Shown piece by piece: positions 47,295 through 54,800 of a stretch of 64,000 nt of DNA. A model generated the notes under the pieces. It was not told the origin of the DNA and ran no database searches. It saw nothing but the letters and a program-made list of their open reading frames with translations. Origin of the DNA: Schaalia odontolytica (GTDB lineage: Bacteria; Actinomycetota; Actinomycetes; Actinomycetales; Actinomycetaceae). The stretch is taken from contig NZ_CP133472.1 of the NCBI RefSeq assembly GCF_031191545.1, positions 1,860,001 to 1,924,000 of the forward strand, in the 5' to 3' direction. The position numbers and the translations under genes were made by a program. The number at the start of each line of letters is the position of its first letter. The first letter of the stretch is position 1.

Positions 47295-48425
47295 TCATCG
47301 TGAGGTAGTTGAGAGTGTCGCTCGTCTAGCGGCGAGGTTGATTACCTCGGCGCCCTGCTGCCGGTGGGCTGTGTTGGAGTTGGTGCCTATCCAAGCGGCG
47401 ATAAGCGTGGTGGGCACGCCTGTTGCTTCGCTGATTCGTTTGAAGGGGGTGCCCGGCCAGGCGCGTTCGGCTGCCTGGGCGAGGAGTGAGGGTCTTTCGG
47501 CGGGGACGTCAACAGGTTCGTTCAGGCGCCAGCCGCGCGCGTTGATCTGTCCGTACATGCTCTTCGCGCGTCCGGGCGAGATCAGGTGTAGCCCTTCGGC
47601 GCGCTTCACGATGGCCATGAGTGACACCCCGAATCGTGCCTTGAGGCGCATGTAATCGGGAATCGTCGACCGCTCGCCAATTGACGCGCGCATGGGGGTT
47701 GCCGGCAGGAGGAGCGCTCCCGCGAATTCGAAGGCCATGCGTTCACGTGGCGACCTCGCACGAGGAGGGGTCACCAGGTCGTGGTCGAAGAGCAGGTGAG
47801 CGAGTTCGTGGGCGATCGTCATACGCTGTACGTCGCCCCGATCGGGTCCCAAGGTTGCTATCACGGGCCGATTCTCGCTGGCAGAGGGGCGCGATACGCC
47901 CGCCATTGTCGTTCCATAGGAACGTTGTGGGTCCAGGTTTGCGACGACCGCAACGCCCATACGCTCCACCATGCGAGTCATCGATGCGACCGGGGCGTCC
48001 GCTCCTAATCCTGCGGCCTCACGGACCGCCGTGGCTGCGTCGTCCGCATCCATGTCCAGAACGTCGGGAGGTGTGAACGGATAGTATCCCGAACGCTGCG
48101 ACGCTGCACGCCACAGATCTCCCGCAAGCTGCGCGAGCGCGCCGATCCTACGCTCCTCGAAGGCTCTCGTTGATACCTTCTTGCGGAACGTCACCGCAGC
48201 AGCATCTGATGGACGCGGCACGCGCGCAAAGAACGAGGGGGGAACGGTGAATTCGGCGGCGAGCCGAACAGCCAGGTCCTCGGAAAGTGGTGATACGCCG
48301 TGGATTACCTTCGAGACAGCTCCCTGCGATACTCCAAGCCGCTCGGCTGCCTGTGCTTGCGTTATCCCCTCCAGGTCAAGGAGAACCCCCAGGCGCCCAC
48401 CGTAGTAGTTAGCCTGCGAAGCCAT
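47295..48425 (-). CDS. XRE-family regulator fused to ImmA/IrrE metallopeptidase
   Basis: A 376-residue protein. Residues ~12-62 are a Cro/C1-type helix-turn-helix (ITQAQAAERLGVSQGAVSKVIHG). Residues ~140-290 are an ImmA/IrrE (DUF955) domain with zinc motif HELAH at 206-210 (MTIAHELAHLLFDHD) and FAGALLLP. Such proteins derepress mobile-element or toxin genes by cutting a repressor. ATG 48425 overlaps the end of the upstream gene by 17 bases, so the two are expressed together. Position after tmRNA fits an accessory island. Confidence 0.88.
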   Translation of the reverse strand: MASQANYYGGRLGVLLDLEGITQAQAAERLGVSQGAVSKVIHGVSPLSEDLAVRLAAEFTVPPSFFARVPRPSDAAAVTFRKKVSTRAFEERRIGALAQLAGDLWRAASQRSGYYPFTPPDVLDMDADDAATAVREAAGLGADAPVASMTRMVERMGVAVVANLDPQRSYGTTMAGVSRPSASENRPVIATLGPDRGDVQRMTIAHELAHLLFDHDLVTPPRARSPRERMAFEFAGALLLPATPMRASIGERSTIPDYMRLKARFGVSLMAIVKRAEGLHLISPGRAKSMYGQINARGWRLNEPVDVPAERPSLLAQAAERAWPGTPFKRISEATGVPTTLIAAWIGTNSNTAHRQQGAEVINLAARRATLSTTSR

Positions 48426-49053
48426 GTCCCTCAGCCTCGTCGGCGTCGATCTGCGCGAAGAAATCCTCCTGCGTGTCCTCTTGCGCATCAGTGAACCGCA
48501 AAGACTTCAGCCAGTTGAGGTCCTCGCTCAGGGGAATGCTCGCATCGATAGGAGTCCTCCCCAGGTATCTACCCGGCCCCTTCGGGTGAACCAGGCGCAG
48601 GGTGAAACCGTCATCCGCGCTGCCAGGGGTGTTGTAGTCCCACAGAAGCAGAAGGTTTAACTGAGGCATCGGGCTGTCGACCTCAAGGAGAGAGGGCTGC
48701 CAAAAGGCCTGTCGTGCCCCATTCCTGCCCGCAGCTGGAACCCCGCCGGGGAAAATAGCCGGCGACTCCTTCAAGAATCGCGCAGTGACATCGTCCGATT
48801 CTATGATCAGTTGCGCCATCTGCTGCGGCCTACCGGCAACACGCCACCCCGGAGGCAGAATCTCATCGGCCATCAGGAACTCGCGCAGACTCGCGCGCGC
48901 GACGAGCGGACGCAGCGCAGGGTATCTCTCGTGCGCGAGGCCGCGCATACGCGAATCGGCGTCCTGAAGCGCTGCCCCATGTGCGGCCCACATGGCAGGG
49001 GAGAGAGCTTCGGCTGCGTGCTGGATAACTGCAATCATGTCCTTTTCGAGCAT
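48409..49053 (-). CDS. Unknown protein paired with XRE-ImmA/IrrE
   Basis: A 214-residue soluble protein I do not recognise. It has a helical first half (IAVIQHAAEALSPAMWAAHG) and a second half with LNLLLLWDYNTPGSADDGFTLRLVHPKGPGRYLG, which looks beta-rich. It ends in an acidic tail (DAQEDTQEDFFAQIDADEAEG). GAGGAGG precedes the ATG. Its 17-base overlap with the regulator-protease gene suggests a toxin-antitoxin-like or substrate-regulator pair. No catalytic motif is visible. Confidence 0.7.
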   Translation of the reverse strand: MLEKDMIAVIQHAAEALSPAMWAAHGAALQDADSRMRGLAHERYPALRPLVARASLREFLMADEILPPGWRVAGRPQQMAQLIIESDDVTARFLKESPAIFPGGVPAAGRNGARQAFWQPSLLEVDSPMPQLNLLLLWDYNTPGSADDGFTLRLVHPKGPGRYLGRTPIDASIPLSEDLNWLKSLRFTDAQEDTQEDFFAQIDADEAEGHGFAG

Positions 49054-49210
49054 AACACTCCTCCTCGTACCTACGGGGAATATTATGCGTCAAAAAAACA
49101 TGTTCCGCCATGGGGTGATGCCCACGTATTCCCACCCCGGGTGTTTGCTGGAAACCCGGGGTCTTGTGTGCTGAGGCGCGATGTCGTGATGGTTGGGCGT
49201 GGAGTTACCG

Positions 49211-49239
49211 TTGCCTCCTAATACCCCCAGGGGTATTAT
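49211..49239 (+). promoter_or_regulatory. Promoter of the persulfide operon
   Basis: TTGCCT, 17 bases, TATTAT. The CstR-type operator fills the spacer and overlaps the -10 box, so bound repressor would block polymerase. Confidence 0.55.
49219..49238. promoter_or_regulatory. CsoR/CstR-type operator
   Basis: A 20-base perfect palindrome TAATACCCCCAGGGGTATTA. The G/C-tract form ATACCCC..GGGGTAT is the known recognition site of CsoR-family repressors. A CstR-like gene is the second gene of the operon. Confidence 0.85.
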
Positions 49240-49291
49240 TGGTCTCGTTGTGGCAGGTGCCTCGGCATTGGAGACAGAAAGTGAGCGGAAC

Positions 49292-50962
49292 ATGCGAGTA
49301 GTCATCGTCGGCGGAGTCGCCGGTGGCATGAGTGCGGCGGCGCGCCTGCGCAGGCGCGACGAGGGCGCCGAGATCATCGTCCTGGAGCGGGGGAACTACG
49401 TGTCCTTTGCGAACTGCGGCCTCCCGTACTACGTCGGCGGCGAGATCGAAGACTCCGCCAAGCTCCTCCTGCACACCCCGCAATCCCTCAAGGCAGCCCT
49501 CAACCTGGACGTGCGCATCAACTCCGAGGTCAGCGGGATCGACCCCGACGGCCACTGCGTCACGGTCTCTAACACGGGCACCGGCGAGGCCTACACGCTT
49601 TCCTACGACTACCTGATCCTCTCACCCGGCGCGCTCGCCGCCCGTCCGCCGATCGACGGCCTCGACTCCCCGCGCGTACACACCCTGCGCACGGTTGACG
49701 ATACCCTCGCCCTGCGCGAAGCCTCGGGCACCCGCGCCATCGTGCTCGGTGCCGGATTCATCGGCATCGAGGCCGCCGAGGCCTTCGCCGCTCGCGGTTT
49801 CGAAACCCACCTCGTCGAGCTCGCCGAGCACGTCCTGCCGCCGCTCGAGGTCGAGATGGCAACGCTGGTTACCCGAGAGTTGCGAAACCTGGGCGTGCAC
49901 GTCCACGCGGGCGTTGCCGCCCAGGCCATCGCCCAGGCTGACAACAACGATGTCGTGACCCTCTCCGACGGCACCGTCCTGCACGCCGACGTCATCGTCC
50001 TGTCCGCCGGCGTCCGCCCAGACACTGCGGTCGTCGAGGCAGCTGGCATCCAGACCCGCCAGGGCTACGTCGTCCTCGACGATCACGGACGCACCAGCGC
50101 CGACGACATCTACGCGATCGGCGACGGCACGATCGGCTGCGACCAGGACCGTCCGGTAGCGCTGGCCGGTCCCGCGAACCGCGGCGGACGCCTCATCGCC
50201 GACGAGATCGCCGACGCCGAACACGGCGAGGCCACCGCCCGACCTATCCCAAGCCCCCAGGGAACGGCCATCGTCCGGATCGGGAGCCTCACCGCCGCCA
50301 TGACCGGTGCCAACCGCCAGGCGCTCGATGCCTCGGGCACTCAGTACTTCACGGTGCACACGCACGCCAATCAGCACGCGGGCTATTTCCCCGGTGCCCA
50401 GCCCGTGCACATCCTCATGCACGTGGGCGCAGGTGGCGAGATCCTTGGCGCGCAGGCCGTGGGCACCGACGGCGTGGATCGCCGCATCGACGTCATCGCG
50501 ACCGCGATGCGTGCGGGACTGAAGGCAGCCGACCTGATCGACCTGGACCTGGCCTACGCGCCGCCCTACGGCCAGGCCAAAGACCCCGTCAACCAGACCG
50601 GCATGGTCGCCCACAACGTGGCGACCGGCGAGCTCATCCTCACCGGCCCGGACGCCCTCACCGAGGACATGCCGGTCCTCGACGTGCGCACGCCCGGCGA
50701 ATACGCTGCCGGGCACATGCCCAACTCCCTGAACATTCCCCACACGCAGCTGCGCGATCGCCTGGACGAGGTGCGCGCCTGGGTCGATGAGAACGCCGGC
50801 GAGCAACCTTTCGTCGTTATGTGCGCAGCCGGCGTGCGCTCCTGGATCGGCTACCGCATCGTGCGCGCGGCAGGCTTTGACGTGACCATGCTGTCGGGCG
50901 GCATTCAAACGTTGCGCGCGTGGCTCGGCGACCGCGCCGCCACGGTGCTCGTTAAAGAATAG
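49292..50962 (+). CDS. CoA-disulfide reductase with C-terminal rhodanese domain
   Basis: An FAD/NAD(P)H enzyme (556 residues) that reduces CoA persulfide or CoA disulfide. The N-terminal FAD motif VVIVGGVAGGMSAAARLRRR is followed by the active-site Cys42 (SFANCGLPYYVGG) and a second dinucleotide motif (VLGAGFIGIEAAEAFAARG). Residues ~465-556 form a rhodanese domain with Cys511 in VMCAAGVRS, which would take or give the sulfane sulfur. This fusion is typical of persulfide detoxification. ATG 49292 gives the canonical N-terminus; the longer frame would include the operator. Confidence 0.9.
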   Translation: MRVVIVGGVAGGMSAAARLRRRDEGAEIIVLERGNYVSFANCGLPYYVGGEIEDSAKLLLHTPQSLKAALNLDVRINSEVSGIDPDGHCVTVSNTGTGEAYTLSYDYLILSPGALAARPPIDGLDSPRVHTLRTVDDTLALREASGTRAIVLGAGFIGIEAAEAFAARGFETHLVELAEHVLPPLEVEMATLVTRELRNLGVHVHAGVAAQAIAQADNNDVVTLSDGTVLHADVIVLSAGVRPDTAVVEAAGIQTRQGYVVLDDHGRTSADDIYAIGDGTIGCDQDRPVALAGPANRGGRLIADEIADAEHGEATARPIPSPQGTAIVRIGSLTAAMTGANRQALDASGTQYFTVHTHANQHAGYFPGAQPVHILMHVGAGGEILGAQAVGTDGVDRRIDVIATAMRAGLKAADLIDLDLAYAPPYGQAKDPVNQTGMVAHNVATGELILTGPDALTEDMPVLDVRTPGEYAAGHMPNSLNIPHTQLRDRLDEVRAWVDENAGEQPFVVMCAAGVRSWIGYRIVRAAGFDVTMLSGGIQTLRAWLGDRAATVLVKE

Positions 50963-50971
50963 GGGAGAGGC

Positions 50972-51277
50972 ATGGCGACGCAGACGCAGATTGTAAACCG
51001 ACTCAAGCGCGCTCGAGGGCAGCTTGACGCCCTCATCGAGCAGCTGGAAAGCGGGGACGGTAACTGCCGGGAGGTCTTGACTCAGTTCGCGGCCGTCAAC
51101 TCCGCGATGAAACGAGCCAGCTACCTCGCGGTAGCGACGATCATGTCGCAGTGCGCGCAGGAGGCTGTCGGCTCGCGAGACGAGGCCCACTCTCGGACGG
51201 CGCACAAGGAATCGTTCGTGGCTGGGGACAGGGTGACGATGGAGGAGCTTGAGCAGCTTTTCCTCCGCCTGACCTAG
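50972..51277 (+). CDS. cstR: CstR-type persulfide-sensing repressor (CsoR family)
   Basis: A 101-residue helical repressor of the CsoR/RcnR family. It has Cys32 and Cys61, the pair that forms the tri- or tetrasulfide link in CstR. The His that copper-sensing CsoR has four residues before the second Cys is replaced by Ile57 (YLAVATIMSQC), arguing against copper. GGGGAGAGG precedes the ATG, ten bases after the reductase stop. It should control its own operon through the palindrome at 49219. Confidence 0.88.
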   Translation: MATQTQIVNRLKRARGQLDALIEQLESGDGNCREVLTQFAAVNSAMKRASYLAVATIMSQCAQEAVGSRDEAHSRTAHKESFVAGDRVTMEELEQLFLRLT

Positions 51278-51369
51278 CGCGGCGACAGATCTACTATCAC
51301 GAATAGAACAACCATCAATGCGCAACGACTCCCCAAAGGATCCGAGGCGCGACTGTCAAGGAGATAATC

Positions 51370-51549
51370 ATGTGTCGACCCACCACCTGCGAAGTATGCG
51401 GAAAGACCACCTGGAAGGGCTGCGGCAAACACATCGACTCGGTGAAGGCTAAGGTGCCCGCGGATCAGTGGTGCAACAAGGAGCACACCGACGAGGAGTA
51501 TGCCGCTGTCCCTAAGAAGCGCGGCCTCTTCGGAAGCTTCTGCGGCTAA
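51370..51549 (+). CDS. Small Cys-rich, probably zinc-binding protein
   Basis: A 59-residue protein with Cys at residues 2, 7, 10, 18, 35 and 58. The core TCEVCGKTTWKGCGKHID, with a downstream WCNKEH, looks like a zinc site. A similar form is familiar from actinobacterial small proteins without known function. AAGGAG lies seven bases before the ATG. It follows the persulfide operon but appears to have its own start; a link to sulfur chemistry is only a guess. Confidence 0.75.
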   Translation: MCRPTTCEVCGKTTWKGCGKHIDSVKAKVPADQWCNKEHTDEEYAAVPKKRGLFGSFCG

Positions 51550-51703
51550 CTGGTGCCCCGAGGCCGTCTCCTCGTGGGGACGCTGAGGGGTGTGCAGCCT
51601 TCATGTCGATGGGGTCCAGCCTTGGTGCTGGCTCCATCGACGCATAGTCATGTCACCGGAGCCACTCGGGTGTTGAATCCCTTCTTCTTTCTGATCATTC
51701 ACG

Positions 51704-51709
51704 TATCAT
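51704..51709 (+). promoter_or_regulatory. -10 element of leaderless membrane-protein mRNA
   Basis: TATCAT, six bases, ATG. No ribosome-binding site lies between them. Confidence 0.45.
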
Positions 51710-51715
51710 TGATTC

Positions 51716-52081
51716 ATGAGATGGGCGACAAGATCAACGTGGATTCGTATCGCCGTGCTGTTCGGCCTCTACATGCTGGTGCCGGCGGCTTGGTTCAGCT
51801 TCATGTCCTTCTCGGACTCGATGGACATCGTCAAGAGCGCCGCGTTCCTGATTCTGCTAGCGATCCTGCCGGTACTCGCGATGGTTTTCGGCACCTGGGA
51901 TGGTGTGAAGGAGGGCTTCAGCTTCCTGTGGCTGCTCGCGCCTCTCGCGTGTTTCCTGGCACCGATGTTCTTGTTCTTCAATGTCAGCGCCCTGTCCTAT
52001 GGGGTGGGCTATAGCCTGCTCGGCTTCGCGGCCCACGGCCTCGGCACGCTGGCCTATCGTGGACGTGCGAGGGGGCAATAG
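51716..52081 (+). CDS. Small membrane protein, unknown
   Basis: A 121-residue protein with four probable helices (IAVLFGLYMLVPAAWFSF, SAAFLILLAILPVLAMVF, FLWLLAPLACFLAPMFLF and VGYSLLGFAAHGLGTLAY). No charged or catalytic motif stands out. The start has the spacing of a leaderless message. It lies alone between the Cys-rich protein and the NADAR gene; I do not recognise it. Confidence 0.65.
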   Translation: MRWATRSTWIRIAVLFGLYMLVPAAWFSFMSFSDSMDIVKSAAFLILLAILPVLAMVFGTWDGVKEGFSFLWLLAPLACFLAPMFLFFNVSALSYGVGYSLLGFAAHGLGTLAYRGRARGQ

Positions 52082-52160
52082 TAGAGCCTGATATCAGGCT
52101 GGCTTTGCAGTGGAACGAGCGATTTGTTCGTGAAGGATAATTTCCTAAAATGAGCGCGCA

Positions 52161-52298
52161 ATGTTGCGGAGTTTGAATAAGTATGAAGGTATTTGTGGTC
52201 AGTGGAAAGTGAAAATTCTCGAGAGTTTGAGCATTTTTGCTTTCCTTGATTGTTTCGATACCGTGTTGAGTGAGAAGGTGGCTCGTCATGGCTCGTAG
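52161..52298 (+). other. Possible 45-codon frame overlapping the NADAR start
   Basis: ATG TTG CGG ... in a clearly AT-richer stretch, reading LNKYEGICGQWKVKILESL and ending KVARHGS at a TAG that lies inside the first codons of the NADAR gene. It could be a coupled leader gene or the remnant of a lost partner. There is no strong ribosome-binding site. Confidence 0.3.
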
Positions 52299-52932
52299 GC
52301 TGGTGTTTGTACCTGACTCTGAGAGTCCGTATGTTTCGGAATTGTCTGTGGATTTTGAGCATTTGTCTGGATCTTCTATTCAGCAGAAGCAGCGTTCGAT
52401 TGCAAGTTTGCATGCGTCGTATGTGGCTAAGTTTCCTTCATCGCGTGTTCTGGAGGTGTCCTCTAAGAGTGCAAGAGACCTTGGAGTTCAGCTAAGCGCG
52501 TTCAATTTGATGATTGCGCATCCAGGACGTGGAAGTTATAGTGTTGAATGTGCTTTCCAGGCTTCAAAAGTGTTTGCGCATGGTGGCCCGTTTGTTGATC
52601 TTTTCGATGTCTCGAGTCGTGCGGCAAAAACAGATCGGCGATTGAGGGAAAGTGGAAAGCTCGTCGGTTTCAAGTATTTTGCACATGAATTCCCATTAGA
52701 GCCGAAGACCTATTTTTACGACTGGTTGTACGCCTCGGCTCTTTGTCGCGATGACAAGCTCGTTGAGCAGGTAATGATGTTCGATGCATTCACCGATATC
52801 GAGCATAATCCTGAGCGGTCGATCAACTGTCAGGCAAGGACTGTGGCCAAAGTGGTGGGTCTTGCCCGCGCGGGGCTTCTGGAGGATGCCCTGCAGTCGC
52901 CTCGAGCGTTTCTGGAACTCGGGTATCAATAG
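52288..52932 (+). CDS. NADAR-family protein, DarT1-antitoxin-like
   Basis: A 214-residue protein resembling the NADAR antitoxins that accompany DarT1 DNA ADP-ribosyltransferases and remove ADP-ribose from guanine in DNA. Segments seen: LEVSSKSARDLGVQLSAFNL, YSVECAFQASKVFAHGGP, LRESGKLVGFKYFAHEFPLE and FTDIEHNPERSINCQART. AAGGTGG precedes the ATG. Codon use and base content are AT-richer than all neighbours (TTT, GTT and AAG common), a sign of recent transfer. No DarT gene is found on either side, so it is an orphan. The function is from recalled family similarity, not a search. Confidence 0.7.
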   Translation: MARRLVFVPDSESPYVSELSVDFEHLSGSSIQQKQRSIASLHASYVAKFPSSRVLEVSSKSARDLGVQLSAFNLMIAHPGRGSYSVECAFQASKVFAHGGPFVDLFDVSSRAAKTDRRLRESGKLVGFKYFAHEFPLEPKTYFYDWLYASALCRDDKLVEQVMMFDAFTDIEHNPERSINCQARTVAKVVGLARAGLLEDALQSPRAFLELGYQ

Positions 52933-53404
52933 GTTCTTGTTGACCTGTCACTTTGTTCGACAGTGGAGGAATAGTGTGATCTCGGATCGGGGTTCCGTGC
53001 TCGCATACGCGGATAGGTTGCGAACATCCGGATAGGTCACGAGCATGTGGATAGCTTATTAACCTATCCGCAAGTGAATAACCTATCCGTATCCGCATAA
53101 CCTATCCGCGTGAGCCGTTTGCTCCACGCGACAGCGGGAGCTAACACCCCTCTCGGACGAGCGTGCCTAGCATTGCCCCGTAGGCGACCGAGTCGCGGCT
53201 CATGTATTCCCAGTGCCCCCACCCCGCCCAGACGCGCAGCCCCGCTTCAGGGTTCAATGGCGGAATCGCTCGTCAGGAGCGCAGGAGCGCAGAAGCGCCC
53301 GTGAACTGAGTCGACAATCGGATCCCTTAGCCGCCCGGATAGGGGAGTGAGGAGAATGACAGATAGCACTTGCGGTACCATTGTCGCGAACGAAGGAGTT
53401 TGAC
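52933..53404. other. Non-coding stretch with the third palindromic array
   Basis: About 470 bases. The first part holds the six-arm array. The rest has no gene I can support. TACCAT at 53376 is a possible -10 box for the next gene. Confidence 0.6.
53009..53109. repeat. Six-arm 101-bp dyad array, copy 3
   Basis: Left arms at 53009, 53028 and 53047, centre ATT, right arms at 53061, 53080 and 53099, all with 19-base steps. Spacers differ from copies 1 and 2 although arm positions are identical, so the arms and their spacing are the conserved part. Confidence 0.9.
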
Positions 53405-54046
53405 ATGGCCTTTGACTTCAAGAAGGAATACAAGGAACTCTACGCCCCCAAGAAGGGGCCGGGCATCATCGAGGTCCCGCCGGTCACCTACGTGGCGGTG
53501 CGCGGCAGCGGCGACCCTAACGAAGAAGGCGGGGCCTACCAGCAGGCGCTCGCCGTCTTGTACGCCATCTCCTACACGATCAAAATGAGCAAGAAAGGTA
53601 GCCGCCAGATCGAGGGCTATACCGACTTCGTCGTCCCGCCGTTGGAAGGCTTCTGGTGGCAGGACGCCGTGGAGGGGGTCGACTACGCCCACAAGGAAGC
53701 CTTCAACTGGATTGCCGTTATCCGTCTACCCGACTTCGTGACACGGGAGGTCTTCGGCTGGGCGGTCGAGGAAGCGACGGCGAAGAAGAAGGTTGACTGC
53801 TCGATCGCGGAATATCTGCGGGTGTGTGAGGGGCTCTGCGTCCAGTGTCTGCACGTCGGTAGTTACGACGACGAGCCTGCCACGGTCGAGGCCATGGATG
53901 CCTTCGCGCGCGAGCAAGGCTACGAGATCGACCTGTCGGAGGAGCGGCGCCACCACGAGGTTTATCTGTCGGACGCTCGCAAGGTTGCAGCTGACAAGCT
54001 GAAGACCATCGTGCGTCATCCGATCAAACCCGCGGGCAAAGGCTGA
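53405..54046 (+). CDS. GyrI-like small-molecule-binding protein
   Basis: A 213-residue protein of the GyrI-like/SBD type, starting MAFDFKKEYKELYAPKKGPGIIEVPPVTYVAVRGSG. It also has YTDFVVPPLEGFWWQ and VQCLHVGSYDDEPATVEAMD, where the Glu/His-lined cavity of the family should lie. There is no DNA-binding domain. Related stand-alone proteins bind or hydrolyse small hydrophobic compounds. GAAGGAG precedes ATG 53405. It is monocistronic. Substrate unknown. Confidence 0.85.
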   Translation: MAFDFKKEYKELYAPKKGPGIIEVPPVTYVAVRGSGDPNEEGGAYQQALAVLYAISYTIKMSKKGSRQIEGYTDFVVPPLEGFWWQDAVEGVDYAHKEAFNWIAVIRLPDFVTREVFGWAVEEATAKKKVDCSIAEYLRVCEGLCVQCLHVGSYDDEPATVEAMDAFAREQGYEIDLSEERRHHEVYLSDARKVAADKLKTIVRHPIKPAGKG

Positions 54047-54178
54047 CAGTCCGAATAGCGGCAGCCTGGCGGGTGTGAGGTGTTAGGAGCTTCGTGCTCG
54101 TGCGGCCAGTGGCCTACTAGCCTTAGCGTGGGAACGCGGGTAGTGTTGACCTGTTAACCCCGTTTCAAGGAGTGAATG

Positions 54179-54496
54179 ATGCTTGTAGTGACGACCCCGA
54201 CCGTTGAAGGCGCGCCGATTCAGCGCTACATCGGCATGGTGTCGGGCGAGACCTTCGCCGGCGTGAACTTTTTCAAGGACTTCGGTGCGAGCCTGTCCAA
54301 CATGTTCGGTGGCCGCGCCTCCCAGTACGAGGAAGAGATCGGTAACGCTTCCGCGACTGCCGTCAATGAAATGTGCGCACGCGCGCAGTCCATGGGTGCG
54401 AACGCGGTCGTCGGCGTGAAGGTCGACTACTTCACCGCCGGTGCCGACAACGGCATGCTTGCCGCCATCGCGACGGGCACCGCGGTCATCCTCTGA
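54179..54496 (+). CDS. YbjQ/DUF74-family protein
   Basis: A 105-residue protein of the YbjQ (heavy-metal-binding DUF74) family, which forms pentameric beta assemblies. Seen: IGMVSGETFAGVNFFKDFGASL and ARAQSMGANAVVGVKVDYF, the most conserved part. AAGGAG lies six bases before ATG 54179 and only three before ATG 54176, deciding the start. A terminator follows. Function in the cell is unknown. Confidence 0.85.
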   Translation: MLVVTTPTVEGAPIQRYIGMVSGETFAGVNFFKDFGASLSNMFGGRASQYEEEIGNASATAVNEMCARAQSMGANAVVGVKVDYFTAGADNGMLAAIATGTAVIL

Positions 54497-54527
54497 CAGT
54501 CGCTCGCGCGGCGCTCGGCTCGCGCAG

Positions 54528-54580
54528 AACAACCCGCCAAAAGGGGCTCGCATGGGCCTACGCTGGCGGGTTCGTTGTTT
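54528..54580 (+). terminator. Terminator after the YbjQ gene
   Basis: AACAACCCGCCA pairs with TGGCGGGTTCGTTGTT, then TTTGCC. The loop is about 22 bases. Confidence 0.65.
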
Positions 54581-54616
54581 TGCCCCCACCAGCACAATTT
54601 ATGCGTGGCTATAGTT

Positions 54617-54635
54617 GCTAAGGTAACCCTAAGGG
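54617..54635. promoter_or_regulatory. Possible DtxR-like metal-regulator box
   Basis: GCTAAGGTAACCCTAAGG lies just after TATAGT, where a repressor would block initiation. It resembles the TTAGG..CCTAA half-sites of DtxR/IdeR boxes with some mismatches. Confidence 0.35.
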
Positions 54636-54715
54636 GGGTCAGTTTACGTCGAAGAAGTGCCTTGGTAAAGCGCTCTTCGGATGGTGAGAAGAACACCGAA
54701 CGGGGCTTCTCGGTC

Positions 54716-54735
54716 AGGATAGGTAACCCTATCCT
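54716..54735. promoter_or_regulatory. Perfect palindrome in the subtilase leader
   Basis: AGGATAGGTAACCCTATCCT: 8-base arms around TAAC. It shares GGTAACCCTA with the site 100 bases upstream, so both may bind one regulator. Confidence 0.45.
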
Positions 54736-54800
54736 AGACTCTGGGTTGTGCCGTATCTGCGGCCTATCCCTGACCCAGTTGTCAACCAAGTGAGCCATAG

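Larger units (their letters stand above)
54497..54800. other. Intergenic region before the subtilase
   Basis: About 300 bases with a terminator, a possible -10 box (TATAGT, 54610-54615) and two palindromes sharing GGTAACCCTA. No gene. Confidence 0.5.

Noticed and set aside
50972-51277. Copper-sensing CsoR
   Set aside because: The copper-ligand His is replaced by Ile57, and no copper transporter is next to it.
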